Positions 33,699 to 44,761 of a DNA stretch of 64,000 nt are shown in pieces. Source of the stretch: Bursaphelenchus xylophilus (lineage: Eukaryota > Nematoda > Chromadorea > Rhabditida > Aphelenchoididae); the NCBI GenBank assembly GCA_904066235.2, contig CAJFCV020000002.1, forward strand, positions 4,712,001 through 4,776,000, in the 5' to 3' direction. The notes beneath the pieces were generated by a model. That model was not told the origin of the DNA. It saw nothing but the letters and a program-made list of their open reading frames with translations, and made no database searches. Positions within the stretch are counted from its first letter, which is position 1. Each line of letters opens with the position of its first letter. The position numbers and the translations under genes were made by a program.

Positions 33699-34674
33699 CA
33701 AAAATTGGGGCTAAGGTAGTACAGCCCCCCAGTCCAGTTCAGCCCCCCATGCCCCAGTACAGCCCCCCACGTCCATTCCGTACCCCCAAAATTTATTCCC
33801 AAGAATTATTCTAATTTGTAAAACGTAAGGGGGCATGATCTAAAACGTAGGGGGCTTGATCTAAAACGTAGGGGCTTGATCTAAAACGTAGGGGGCTTCA
33901 TCTAAAACGTAGGGGGCTTCATCTAAAACGTAGGGGGCTTGATCTAAAACGTAGGGGGCTTCATCTAAAACGTAGGGGGCTTCATCTAAAACGTAGGGGC
34001 TTCATCTAAAACGTAGGGGGCTTCATCTAAAACGTAGGGGGCTTCATCTAAAACGTAGGGGCTTCATCTAAAACGTAGGGGGCTTCATCTAAAACGTAGG
34101 GGGCTTCATCTAAAACGTAGGGGGCTTCATCTAAAACGTAGGGGGCTTGATCTAAAACGTAGGGGGCTTGATCTAAAACGTAGGGGGCTTCATCTAAAAC
34201 GTAGGGGGCTTGATCTAAAACGTAGGGGGCTTGATCTAAACGTTCTACTACTAAACATTCTAATTCCCTCTTTGCGGCACCGAAACTATAACTGAAGAAG
34301 TACATATGCACACTATACCTCGTATTTATCCATAGAACGGCCCCGAGTACGTAATACCATAATGTGCCCACATTTCTCGCAACAAGGGTCTTTGGGCAGA
34401 CAACCAAGAGCCTGCAGAGCACCAATGAGACCATCAGAAGAGACGAGGTTGGTGATCTGTTCCAAAGTAGAGATTTGTGACATGCCGACCGGTTCCAAGG
34501 GGAAGAACAAGAAGAATGAATGAATCGTTTCAGAATTAAGATTTTAATCTCATTTGCACTTTTTTTATTATTCTAATTTTTTCATTATGGGGGTGTGAAA
34601 TGGGCAAAACAGTGGGGGGCTGAACTACCTTTCGTGGGGGGCTGAACTACCGAAGCCCCCAAAAATTATTATTT
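33699..34674 (-). mobile_element. Repeat-rich element with minisatellite and a possible Merlin-type transposase remnant
   Basis: The ends are imperfect inverted repeats: AATTGGGGCTAAGGTAGTAC with CAGCCCCCC at the left, and GGGGGGCTGAACTACCGAAG with CCCCCAAAAATT at the right. On the minus strand, 34,313-34,510 encodes a short protein with LGCLPKDPCCEKCGHIMVLR, a Cys-x2-Cys zinc-ribbon pattern like the N-terminus of IS1595/Merlin-type transposases. The frame is lost beyond it. The classification is tentative. Confidence 0.5.
33815..34245. repeat. 21-bp minisatellite, about 20 units
   Basis: The unit is TCTAAAACGTAGGGGGCTTCA with variants TTCATC/TTGATC; a few units are 20 bp long because one G is missing. 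I count about 20 good units and one degenerate. In frame on the minus strand a unit reads YVLDEAP or YVLDQAP, but the 20-bp units break the frame, so I do not call a repeat protein. Confidence 0.92.
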
Positions 34675-34721
34675 TTGAGACCAAATTATATTCTACTTGA
34701 CTAAATTGATATCAACTGGGA

Positions 34722-34895
34722 ATGGAGAGAATCCAAAGCCGGCCAGATGTGAAATGTTATTCCTGCGGCGAAGAGCGATGTCCCCACGAAACGCCTAAGG
34801 TGAAATGCGAGAATATCGAGGTGCCATTGGCTCAGGGAAACAAGTTTTGTCCCATGGAAGGGGTCCGAGATTACAGATGCAGCTGTTCAGAGTAG
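34722..34895 (+). CDS. Small Cys-rich protein or terminal exon
   Basis: An ORF of 57 residues begins MERIQSRPDVKCYSCGEERC and contains seven cysteines, in the spacing C-x2-C-x5-C-x8-C-x14-C-x10-C-x-C, ending SCSE. An AATAAA follows 56 bp after the stop. Such spacing suggests a secreted disulfide-rich protein, but no signal peptide is present, so this may be the last exon of a gene whose 5' part was displaced or separated by the element at 33,699-34,674. The family is not recognised. Alternative: chance ORF. Confidence 0.45.
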   Translation: MERIQSRPDVKCYSCGEERCPHETPKVKCENIEVPLAQGNKFCPMEGVRDYRCSCSE

Positions 34896-35086
34896 TAAAA
34901 TAACACTGTAAGATAATTGTAACTATTGTAAATACTGTCTTGATCATTAATAAAGTAACTTTATACAAATGAAAGGGTCTATGTACAATTTTGAACTGAA
35001 ATTTGATTAAATATCCGTAGATTTTGAGTTATTTTAGGTGATCTGATGTTTTCTAGGCTAAAGAGACAGCTGGAAGGGAAAATAAT

Positions 35087-38000
35087 TTAGTCATCGCTGC
35101 AGATCTTGGTTAAAGCATCCTCTAGCTTCGCCATTTGCGCTGAAATTAAGAAGTTATTATTCTGAGTATTCGAATTATTGAAAAAAAATATTTTTTTGGA
35201 ATGTTTAAATTTAAGGAATCTTCTGAAAGAATCGGCTTACATTTGATGTCCTTTACCAAGCTTTGAACAGCTGGAACGCTGTCCAAAATCTCAACACGCT
35301 GAGTGTAGGGGTTGTAACGGACTTGGAAAGGTCTGCGGATGGTCGAAGCCCAAGAACTGAAAACATGGTAAATGGATATTACAATTAAGCGTATTTTAGT
35401 CTTTGTCGTCTTTTTAACCACAATAATATCGCCAGACCAAAGTATATGAATTTGTCTACGTTTTCAGCTAGACAAAAATACAAATACTGTCTTATCTATC
35501 CTTGTACTATATCATAGGCATATAATTTTTATAATTACTTCTAATGCACTTTCTCTTACGAAAGACAAAAATCAGTTATAACACAAAAACCTACGTCAAT
35601 TTATTCTTGGCGTCGCTAAAGCTCTCCGCGATGAAATACTTTGGTTGGTACTCAGTAATTGGGTACTTTGTCATGCACGTTACACTGGGATCGAAGGGAG
35701 AGAACTCGGGTTTGTCGCTCAGAGCGTACTGCAGCTCTCCGAATGAGCTGAGAAGTCCGGCGCCGTAGGCTTTGAGCTCTCCACTTTGATTGCAAACTCC
35801 AAATTCGACAGTGAACCAGTACAACTGAAATTGCAAAGAAAATTATATTGTACTCGTTATTAGTCATCATAAATCAAAAACATTTTTAGATTATGAGCTT
35901 GGCTGTTAAATTAGACTTACAGTAGCCAACTGTTCGATCATTTCATCGCTAGCCCCCAACGAGGCAAGTCCAATCTCTTGGGAGAATTGGGCGAAATCGG
36001 GGTCAGCCAATAAGGGAGCGTGACCCAGAAGCTCGTGACAAACGTCGCTGAAACAAAATTTTTATAAAACACTCTTCATTTCTTGTAAGGATCACAATAT
36101 ACAGTAGCTGCCAAAAAACTGTCAATTTTTTTGTTTTTTGTGTAACTCTGCTCAACGTGGACGGATTTCAACGAAACAAATACCATTCTGTAGAGAATTA
36201 CTGCTGTTATCTAATGGTGTAGCGGTTGGAGCGATTTTACATCTTAGTGTGTAACAACTGTCGATGTAAAATTTTTGGAAAGACAAAAAACTGTCAATTT
36301 TTCCAAAAAAATTTTACCGCTTGCATACGTCGCGGCAAATCATGGGCTTGTACATTCCGATTTTTAAATAAAGTCCCACTGTACATAATTAACCATCAAA
36401 GGGAGCCAAGAAAGTTAATTTAGTAGACCTTTTGATGATCCCAAGTTCGATACCCAAAAAGATGACGTTTAAGGAAAAATCGGTGTTTTTACTTTGACTT
36501 AGCAGTAAGACAATGCCTTGTAGCACAAGCTAGACAACCTACAATTATAATAGAACAATGCTTGGGAGCCAAAGTGCAAGTCTACAGACTCCACTTGACA
36601 TTCAAGTTTCTCCGGCAATCGAGTTTCTGTAGAGACTTGGCCTTGTTGCCTCCGCCTTTGTTTCAACTTACCAATTTTTTATCAAGACGTGATCACAGAT
36701 GTTCTAGAAGCTTTATGTTGGCATTCGTAGGACGGCGATGCAAGTCACATAAGAATTACGGAGGGTTATGTTGTCATTAACAACAAATTTTTTTTGTGGA
36801 AACTTGCAAGCCAGCTTACGACTTTAGCAACACCTCAGAGGGAGTGAAATTGCGCTAGAAACGTCAAGAATGGCTATAAATCTACAACGCAACATCTTGC
36901 TCTTCGTTGCACTGGGTTATTTCAATCTTATGGAGACTGCAAATCGAGACAACAATTTTTCTTCAAAGATTCTATTTCGGACCTTGTTTTTTTAGGCGCA
37001 AAGTATGGGCCTGCCGCGGCAGCTGTTCTAAACTGTTCACTATTCACATAGGTGCCTTCTGTCGCGTTGGAAGTACGATAGAGGTATCTACGGAAGCACC
37101 CGGGCTGAAGTTCCACGGCACATCCACTGCCAGAAAAACTTGAATGTCAAGTGGAGTCCGTAGACTTACATTTAGGCTCCCAATCATTGTTCTATTTTAA
37201 ATGTAGGTTGTCTAGCTTCTGCTACAAAGCATTGTCTTACTGCTAAGTCAAAGTAAAAACACCGATTTTTCCTTAAACGTCATCTTTTTGGGTATCGAAC
37301 TTGGGATCATCAAAAGGTATACTAAATTAATGTTCTTGGCTCCCATTGGTGGTCAATAATGTAGAGTGGGACTTTATTTAAAAATCGGAATATATTATCC
37401 CATCATTTGCTGCGACGTATCCAAACGGTAAATTTTTTTTGGAAAAATTGACAGTTTTTTGTCTTTCCAAAAATTTTACATCGACAGTTGTTACACACTA
37501 AGATGTAAAATCGCTCCAATCGCTACACCGTAAGATAATAGCAATAATTCTCTACAGAATGGTATTTGTTTCGTTTAAATCCATCTACGTTGAGCAGAGT
37601 TACACAAAAAATAAAAAAATTGACAGTTTTTTGGCAGCTACTGTACGCTTTAGATGGCATTAGCCAACGTATGACCCTTCAAAAAATAAGAAAAATGATG
37701 ACTTACGGTTCTGGGGTGTATTTGGGGACGGAATGATGTCTAATATATTGAGTAGAATGGAAAACCCGGAAGGCAAGACCGGCCAAAAAGTCTCTGGAAC
37801 TCAAAAGACCAGCAACTGGACGGATGATGAAGCCGGTGCAGTCTGAAAATACCAATTATCTTATCCATGGCACATTCAGACAAGTGGACATTTTATTTTC
37901 CGATTTTTCTAATTTTTCTGGCAAAAAATTGGTCTTGAAAAGTCTAGGTACACTTTTCATTGTCTAAATACGTATTTTAATAGCATTTAAAATGCTCCAA

Positions 38001-39666
38001 CTACCTTTCAAAAAGTCGGAGACATCTTGTAATTGCGGAATATTGTCCGGTCCATATCCACAATTTTGTTGTAAAAGCGGGAAAATGTAATTAAATTCGC
38101 GGCAGGCATGAGTCTTGTATAAACTGACAAGCTCGCTGTAGACTGCTCTCCAAGTGGCCACCTCCCGTTCCATATATTCAACGCGAGGGATCTTTTCTCC
38201 ACTAAAAATAAAGATTATATCCAACTAGATCAGATGAAGACAGGATTTTAAATTGAACCTACAGTCGATATGTGAAGGCGATGTCCGCGAACATCTTCCT
38301 CCTCTCTCTGTATTCGGCGTCTTTGAATCCGGGATGATCGCAGTCCAACTCGTTTCCGTAACTCAGGATTCGATTGGCGAATTGGTCGATATCAGAGATC
38401 TTCACCGGGAACCATGGGACTGATTCCTTGTTTTGCTTCACTTGAGAGTTGAAATCGTGGACTCTGACGTTCTCAGCGTGCGCCTTGAAGACTTTGATGA
38501 GCTCCTCGATCCTCGATTTATCCGAATTGTCAGCACATTCAACGAGCACCTCATAGCATCCTTCGTGAGTTTTGGAGGGGCGAGATTCGATATGAGTGAG
38601 ATTTACACGCTTTTCCTAAAAGAAAAAACGTGTTTTGCAGTACAAAATAAATGTTAGATGTTGTAAGTACCTTACCTTGAAGATTCTGAGGGTTTGAGCA
38701 AGAGCTCCCGGTTCTTCGGCCAACGTGAAGATGATGGTGGTATGGGAGGGGCTGGTCGTAACATCGGCAACATACGAATCCATGGTGTATTCCTGAAACA
38801 AAAAATGGGTTTAATCTTGTTCTCAAAGCTCTAAGCCACCAAAGTTCGCCATTGAACCTACTCTTAAGGGCATGATGACAAAAAGAAATCAATTTTTAAA
38901 CCGTCAACCTCTCAAATGTCAAGTGCAATATAACTATTCGCCAAACCACCCTATAGTATCACTTGTTTCCTCTCAAATGTCTTTCCGCCCAGTGTTATTG
39001 TAAAATCTTATCATGTCTTGATCTAATGTTACGTCACTAAATCTAATATCACAAATTTGTCGTTCATATACCATGTGGAAGTTTCTTCATCTTGATACGT
39101 GTCGATTTGCAAAACGCGCGCAGCTGAACACATTCCACGTTTTTATCATACAAAACGAATGTCACAAAGAGATTGATCGAAATATGAGATGGGATACTAA
39201 GTAAGTGCTTAATAAGGTTTAAATTGCGCGCGAGAAAAGTAATCAAAAGTTAATGACTATCATGAGACGAGGGGGAAATTTCTGTAAATATATGGCGTGG
39301 GTTTCAAAAACTTGATGAAGAATAAGATGACGGTTTTCTAAGTTTATAAATCTTGCCTTTTTTGGATGAACAGTTGGCGTACTGGCCGCGGTAAATTGCA
39401 GAGTAATACTGCGTTACAAGACCCTTGATCAAAGTAGAAATGATACGAAAATGGTCTTCGACAAACCTCGCCCTTGACCTTATCAAACAAAAACAAAAAT
39501 GCGATCACACAAGCTACTGCTCAGTAAATTACTTTACTTTTTACTTTCTACCTAACCCCAAACACGTTATTTTGTTTTTTTATGTTATGGAAACCCCTGC
39601 GTAATCTCCTTTACCATCCAAAAATTGATTAAAAGATCAAAGCTCAGGACTTACAGTAATCGGCAT
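35087..39666 (-). CDS. pah-1: Phenylalanine-4-hydroxylase
   Basis: Nine exons on the minus strand join in frame: 39655-39666, 38676-38792, 38263-38615, 38005-38201, 37707-37842, 35921-36047, 35595-35824, 35241-35356 and 35087-35139, giving 446 residues, the usual length. The enzyme converts phenylalanine to tyrosine using tetrahydrobiopterin, Fe(II) and O2 in the cytosol. Residues about 5-110 form the regulatory ACT domain ([12 protein letters not shown]); the catalytic domain follows. The iron ligands are visible: CHELLGH with His 276 and 281, and Glu 321 in [23 protein letters not shown] and the C-terminal oligomerisation segment are present. The 12-nt first exon is the weakest call, chosen for its in-frame ATG, GTAAGT donor and a TATAAATA just upstream. 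Intron 5 holds a 1.54-kb transposon. A loose copy of the exon 2-3 region lies at 30,056-30,325. Confidence 0.95.
36102..37643. mobile_element. Tc1/mariner-type element with ~500-bp terminal inverted repeats
   Basis: This 1,542-bp element begins CAGTAGCTGCCAAAAAACTG, ends with the reverse complement, and is flanked by TA. The arms remain complementary for about 500 bp, to about 36,605 and 37,138. The ~530-bp centre has no transposase ORF, so it is non-autonomous or a fold-back derivative. It sits in intron 5 of the phenylalanine hydroxylase gene and does not touch the splice sites. Confidence 0.88.
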
Positions 39667-42600
39667 TATGTATTTATAAGATACCAAACGTAATAGACGC
39701 AAATAGATCAAATCAAAACACGTGGCGATGGGAATCGCAGACGGAATGAGCGATAAAACCTGAGAGCGGGTATTTAAGGGAGTTCTGGAGATCGCCTTTC
39801 GAGATCATCAATTAGAAAATGGTGTAAAGTCGACGGCCTTAGGGCTGAATTTATGAAATTACCAGGGATGATGCAAGTGAATAACAATTGGAAAAAGAAT
39901 TACTGTTTCTAACAAATGATGATAAATGTGGATGGCCTTATACGTTTGACGTAGACTGTTATAAGGTTGACAGATAGAGATTGAACAACTTTATTAAGGA
40001 AGTATTTGGCTAGTACTTGTATCAGTCTGTAGAACTTTCAAAATATCCACAAGGGAAGTGTTCAACATGTGAGCGTCATATTTTCTTTAAGAATGCACGA
40101 AAGAGGATGCGGCCAGGGATAAACGATGCTTGCTTAGACCTTTCCCATCTTAAGTAAGTGACAGATTTTTTGTGGGTATACACATATGTAAACTGTACGC
40201 CATAGTGGCTGAGCCTAAACAACGGCGGGTTGTCGCAACAAAATGTTTCGCCTCGTCGAAAAAAGGGTGTGGTCGCGCACCAAATCTCCAGCTTCGGCAG
40301 CCGTCGCAAAGCGGCGATGGGCGATTCCGAGACGCAACGATCTGCCGTTATTTTCCCGACAGACTGATAATTGTCTACTCCACATGAGAAGAAGATTGCC
40401 TTATTAGAAATCAATTTTTGGGTACTGTATTATTGTAAAAATTTTGGCGAGAACCCACAAATGTAACCCTTTTGTCTATAGTAAAGTAAACAGTTTTCAA
40501 AAAAAACTCCCCGAATTTACTTAAATCAAACATGACCTTGTATTTATTTGCAACATTACTGTAACTAAAACGTTGTTTTCCCCCGTTTTAGCTAAGCGGC
40601 ATTTACAGTGTAACCACTAGATACGACATGGACTCTCATTCACTTGACTCTGTAAACACTTACCAGCCATTCCACCTCCTTGCAGCGAAAGACATCAGGA
40701 ACGACCATGATGATTTCGTCGAAAGATGCGTCAAAGTCTAACGATTACTCTGCAATTAATCGAAAATGAGAACCCGACATTTGGCGTGAGGGTTTTAACA
40801 ATAAAAAATAAAAAAAATGTGGAGAAACGCGATGGGAAAAATCACGGAGACTTGTGGAGTCGGGGGAATCTTCGGATGTCACGAGAAAATGAGGGAGAAC
40901 AAAGTCATACGATACGCTGAAGGTGTAAATGGAACCACAAATTGGAATTGACATAGAGATTGCAACGTAAAGGATAGTAGCTTGCTTTGTTGAGCTCAAG
41001 AATGTCTGCAGGGCTTTATTAAATGTGGGAAACAGAACGTTCCCACAAAAGGGGAGATTGTTTCGAACAAACTCTACATTTATCGTCAGCCCATGTTCTC
41101 CATCTCTTTAGATCTCCTCATTTCCCAAACTTTTTGGAGATGTTCAAAGCTTGCTGAAGATCCCGACGTACCCCAGCAATATCACCTCAAAGACCGTCAC
41201 TTATCCATCTGCTTTGCTGATCATAACAGTACTTTTGCCTGCATTAACCTTCCCTGTAAACATGTTTCTAACACGCGGAAGTGCGCCGTCCCATCCGCCC
41301 ACAAGAGATCGACAAACAATCTTCTCCAATTCTCGAGAATTTACCCTTAAAGCTGTGTAACGGTCAACAAAACCTCGTCTCTCTTGCCGCATCTTCACAG
41401 TTATTACCTACTTCGGAAGAGATTTGATTGATGTTCGCACGGAATCGATCTCAGACGCGTGACAAACATGGCATAAAGAGTAGTGACTTTTGGTCAGACA
41501 AGGTTGTCAGCGATGTAAACAAGTTACAGTATATGCAGTAGATGTTCACGACATCAGGTATGCTATGAAACATGGTGTTTGCATAAAAAGTCAAGTTGTT
41601 TCCCTAATCTAACGTCGTGATAACGGCTGATGACTTGTTTAGCAACCACCTTCAAGCCCCAAAAAGAGTTACTTTTTAATTTTTTTACCAATCCTTCAAA
41701 TTTTTTGTCATGTGAAAGATCAGGTGTCAAAAAACATCCCATAACAGGCAAAATACAGTCTAATAAACAGTAATAAGTGCTGCTTGTGCTACCTCTTTAC
41801 AGCAGAATTACATTGCAAGACTTGTTTTCGATATCAAAGTTTTCCAAAAAGTGTAAAATGCCTTAGGGTTTTCTCTTACGAACCCGACTCCCTTGCAATT
41901 AACGTCATCATAAGGATTCCTTAAAGGGTTTTGTTAACGCAAAATAGTTTAAGAGACCGTTGATGTCATGTGAACTGCATCTTAAGGAATTGAGAAGCGA
42001 AGCAATTGGGCTTTTAGTCATCATAATGCAACTCCTACGAGGCTGAATGAATCTGACTGTATAAGGTAAATAGAGGCAACAAAAAAATTTTTTTATCTGT
42101 TGCTTTACAACTACATATTATCGAGACATTGATAATGAGAAAACAACATTTTTTTACTCCTTAACACTGTACTTTTAAGGGCTGCGAAGCTGCCAACTTT
42201 ATGCCTTGATATGGAAGATCAAAGTGACGGCTCTTTGCAGTGTACCCGCAACTTGGGGATTAATACCTAACTCGTCAGCGTTACAATGAGTACCGAGCAG
42301 CAAAACTTCTATTCCAAGGATTTATAGGTCGCTATTTAGCAGCACTTTATCCGCCCCAACCCCGTTCGCAAGTTCGCATTAATAGATCTGTTCAAATGCC
42401 CCGCTTACAACTGTGTCATCGCTTGTCTACTTCCAATCCCTACCGTATTCCTCCCCCACGTGGCCTTCTTCCCATCGACCCTCCCTCCACCCATTGAAAG
42501 CGCTGTCAACGAAACGAAAAGCTCTCCAGATTCAGTGATGTAACTACTTTCCGTTCCCTTTTTATACTGTCTTCCTTCCTCTCGAATCATCCTCCTTTGA

Positions 42601-44100
42601 CCAACCTAGTCACAAGGACTCTTCCCTTTACATTAACTGAAGCGGTCCCTTCTCCAAATTAATTGGAATCCCGTTTTCCTTATTGCTTTTCATCACAATT
42701 GATGACCATCGGCAGGCGAAAACCCTACAAATTTCTGAAGTTACAACTCTTTAATCTGTAGATTCTCAAACGTCAGAAGAAGAAGCCCTCAGGGTCGTTA
42801 ATTTCTGGTGCGATTTCTTCGCGAGAAAACATGAAAAATGGGAGAGAATTACAGTAATCCTGCAAAGGTTGGAGAAGATAGAAACAGTAGTGTTACTGAG
42901 AATCATTGGGAAATGTTTTAGTCATTGTTCGCTGAACTCTTTTCGGTTTTATTGTTGCATTTTTAATAGTAAACGCATGGGATTTCCGGTGTTTTCAGTT
43001 GTCCAGACGTCTTACATACAATTTCTCTATTATAATAATAGAAAATAGACAGGAAACATGGAGTTGAGGGTTCAGAACGATGACATCAGAGATCGTCAGG
43101 ATGAAGGAAAAAATTGGGGTGCTTGTTGTCAACGTGTCGTATACAGATGTAAGCCAAATTTATGCCAAGAACTTTACGCCATATTCATAAGCACCCACCC
43201 GTCCATCTATATTAAATACATCTCACGTTTTACATCGGCTCAAGCCAAAAGCTTGCATCAATTTTTTGCGCGTGCCTGCGGTTTCCGAACTGTAAAAAAT
43301 TTCAAGTTGAATGATGGCCAAGATAGGGAATCAGCGACAAATCATATAGCAACGGTTGTAGGTTATGCCTTCCGGGAGAGGCTGCCAAATTCAAAGAGAA
43401 GAGAGGCGGTCATCGCTCATTTTTAAGGCAATTTTTTATCACTTCTTAAAAAGACTACATATTAGGCTTATTTTAAAATTTTATGGATTTTATTGGTAAT
43501 AACAAAAGTTCACTTGACTGGATGTAAAAAACACTTAGTTTTGGACTCTATCAATCATCAAAAATAATAATAACAAGTCTTCCAAATGTCAACTCCACAA
43601 AAATGAGACTATAGTAACCCTGTAAATTACCTATATTAATCAAGTAATTAGACGACAGTATCCTTCAATTCCCATAAAACAACAATCCCTAAAGTAAAGC
43701 CGACTTCCTAGACCATAAAAATAAATTGAAACCATTCCACAAAGAGTTTATAAAACGTCTCGTTCTGTCGCTGGAAAAGTCGATAAATCACGTTTGGGGG
43801 GATTCGTTGAGCGTTGAGAAGAGTATTTCCATAATTTCAGGGGTCAAAGATTCTGATGCAAGACGACCGTAAAGTTGAGACGTCTCGAATTAAAAGGACT
43901 AGCGAACATTCAGCATTGGAAATGACCCTTAATCAAAGGTTAAGGCAGCAGCGATCGTCAACCATTCTAGAAAATAAACTTGCATTACACTCTTGCAAAA
44001 AAAGTGCTCAATAAACAAGAATGTCATCATTTTTGAGGGTCTCGGAATGGGAAGAGCAAGTGTTCAAATTGTAAAATACGACCTTGGATTTTGTTGCTTC
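39667..44100. other. Intergenic region upstream of the hydroxylase gene
   Basis: The stretch near 39,667-39,790 is the likely promoter of the hydroxylase gene (TATAAATA close to the start). At 40,200-40,369 is a copy of the TCAGTCTGTCGGG MITE. A 122-codon ORF at 43,058-43,426 on the plus strand has no recognised domain, and I do not call it. Otherwise nothing is seen. Confidence 0.5.
40200..40369. repeat. MITE of the TCAGTCTGTCGGG family
   Basis: The right end TTATTTTCCCGACAGACTGA is intact and the left end is eroded. The core matches the copies at 5,774 and 18,413 (GCGCACCAAAT, GGGCGATTCCGA). Confidence 0.6.
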
Positions 44101-44440
44101 CTTTTTTAGCCAAAGAAATGGTGGAAGTGCTCCGGCTCCAGGCAGTTCGTGGATTGGCCGAGATGAAGCCCCATTTATACTAGTCGCGGAAAAAAGTCCT
44201 GGGATTTTTCTGCGACTCTGCACTGTGCATGAACCCGAAAAGTGCATTTGCACAGTGCAATTTTGTTCATTTTGGCTTATTGTCGCGCGCGATTCGCGCG
44301 ACAAATCAACTTTTCGGAGCGCGACGGAATTTGGGGGGGTGCGAGAAAATGCCAGGACTTTTTTCCGCGACTAGTACAGGATTTTGGGAGAATTACCCGA
44401 TTCTTTCTTATGTGGAACTCACAAGTTCGATTTTTTGACA
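44100..44440 (+). pseudogene. ANKRD13 exon fragment broken by a MITE
   Basis: On the plus strand, 44,105-44,177 and 44,377-44,440 together match exon 3 of the ANKRD13 gene (46,710-46,841, which is on the minus strand). The first part reads KEMVEVLRLQAVRGLAEMKP, then a 195-bp MITE interrupts at a TA, and the match resumes with an ILGELP-like stretch that is already frameshifted. The intron border TTTTAG before the exon is retained. It is a partial inverted duplicate and non-functional. Confidence 0.8.
44180..44374. mobile_element. MITE of the CTAGTCGCG family, copy 2
   Basis: This 195-bp element begins CTAGTCGCGGAAAAAAGTCC, ends with the reverse complement, and is flanked by TA. It is inserted inside an ANKRD13 exon fragment, which gives an exact boundary. 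It is nearly the reverse complement of the copy at 45,168-45,361. Confidence 0.88.
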
Positions 44441-44761
44441 AGAGAAACAATTTTTGATAGGAATTTTAAAATTTGACAAAATGTGTCATCATGACGCTTT
44501 TGAGACTTTTCATATATTCAGATTTTTGAATTATTCATAATTCAGATTTTGGCTTGGTGATTCGTCCGAATTCACCGTATAAATTCCAAATTTATCACCA
44601 AAAATTTATTCGAATTCAGCTTAAAAAATGAATACCCAAAATACCATGACATTTATCGCTTTCCTGTACACTTTTTACAACTAAAGATAAGGCGGATTAC
44701 TCGTATTAATACAACTGTCTTGCTCGAGGTCCTATCAATTCTTCTTATTGCTTTAAGTAGG

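Noticed and set aside
33815..34245. CRISPR-like array because of regular short repeats
   Set aside because: Units are adjacent with no unique spacers, and the context is a eukaryotic genome.
34048..34434. Repeat protein on the minus strand with YVLDEAP/YVLDQAP units
   Set aside because: It is the translation of the 21-bp minisatellite; 20-bp units break the frame and there is no start, signal or partner exon.
40655..40740. Possible first exon of pah-1 on the minus strand (MVVPDVFRCKEVEWL then GTAAGT)
   Set aside because: The exon at 39,655-39,666 is closer, joins in frame to the ACT-domain exon and gives the usual protein length; joining this piece is possible but unsupported.
43058..43426. 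122-codon ORF on the plus strand
   Set aside because: No recognisable domain, no splice context and no homolog within the window; could be chance.
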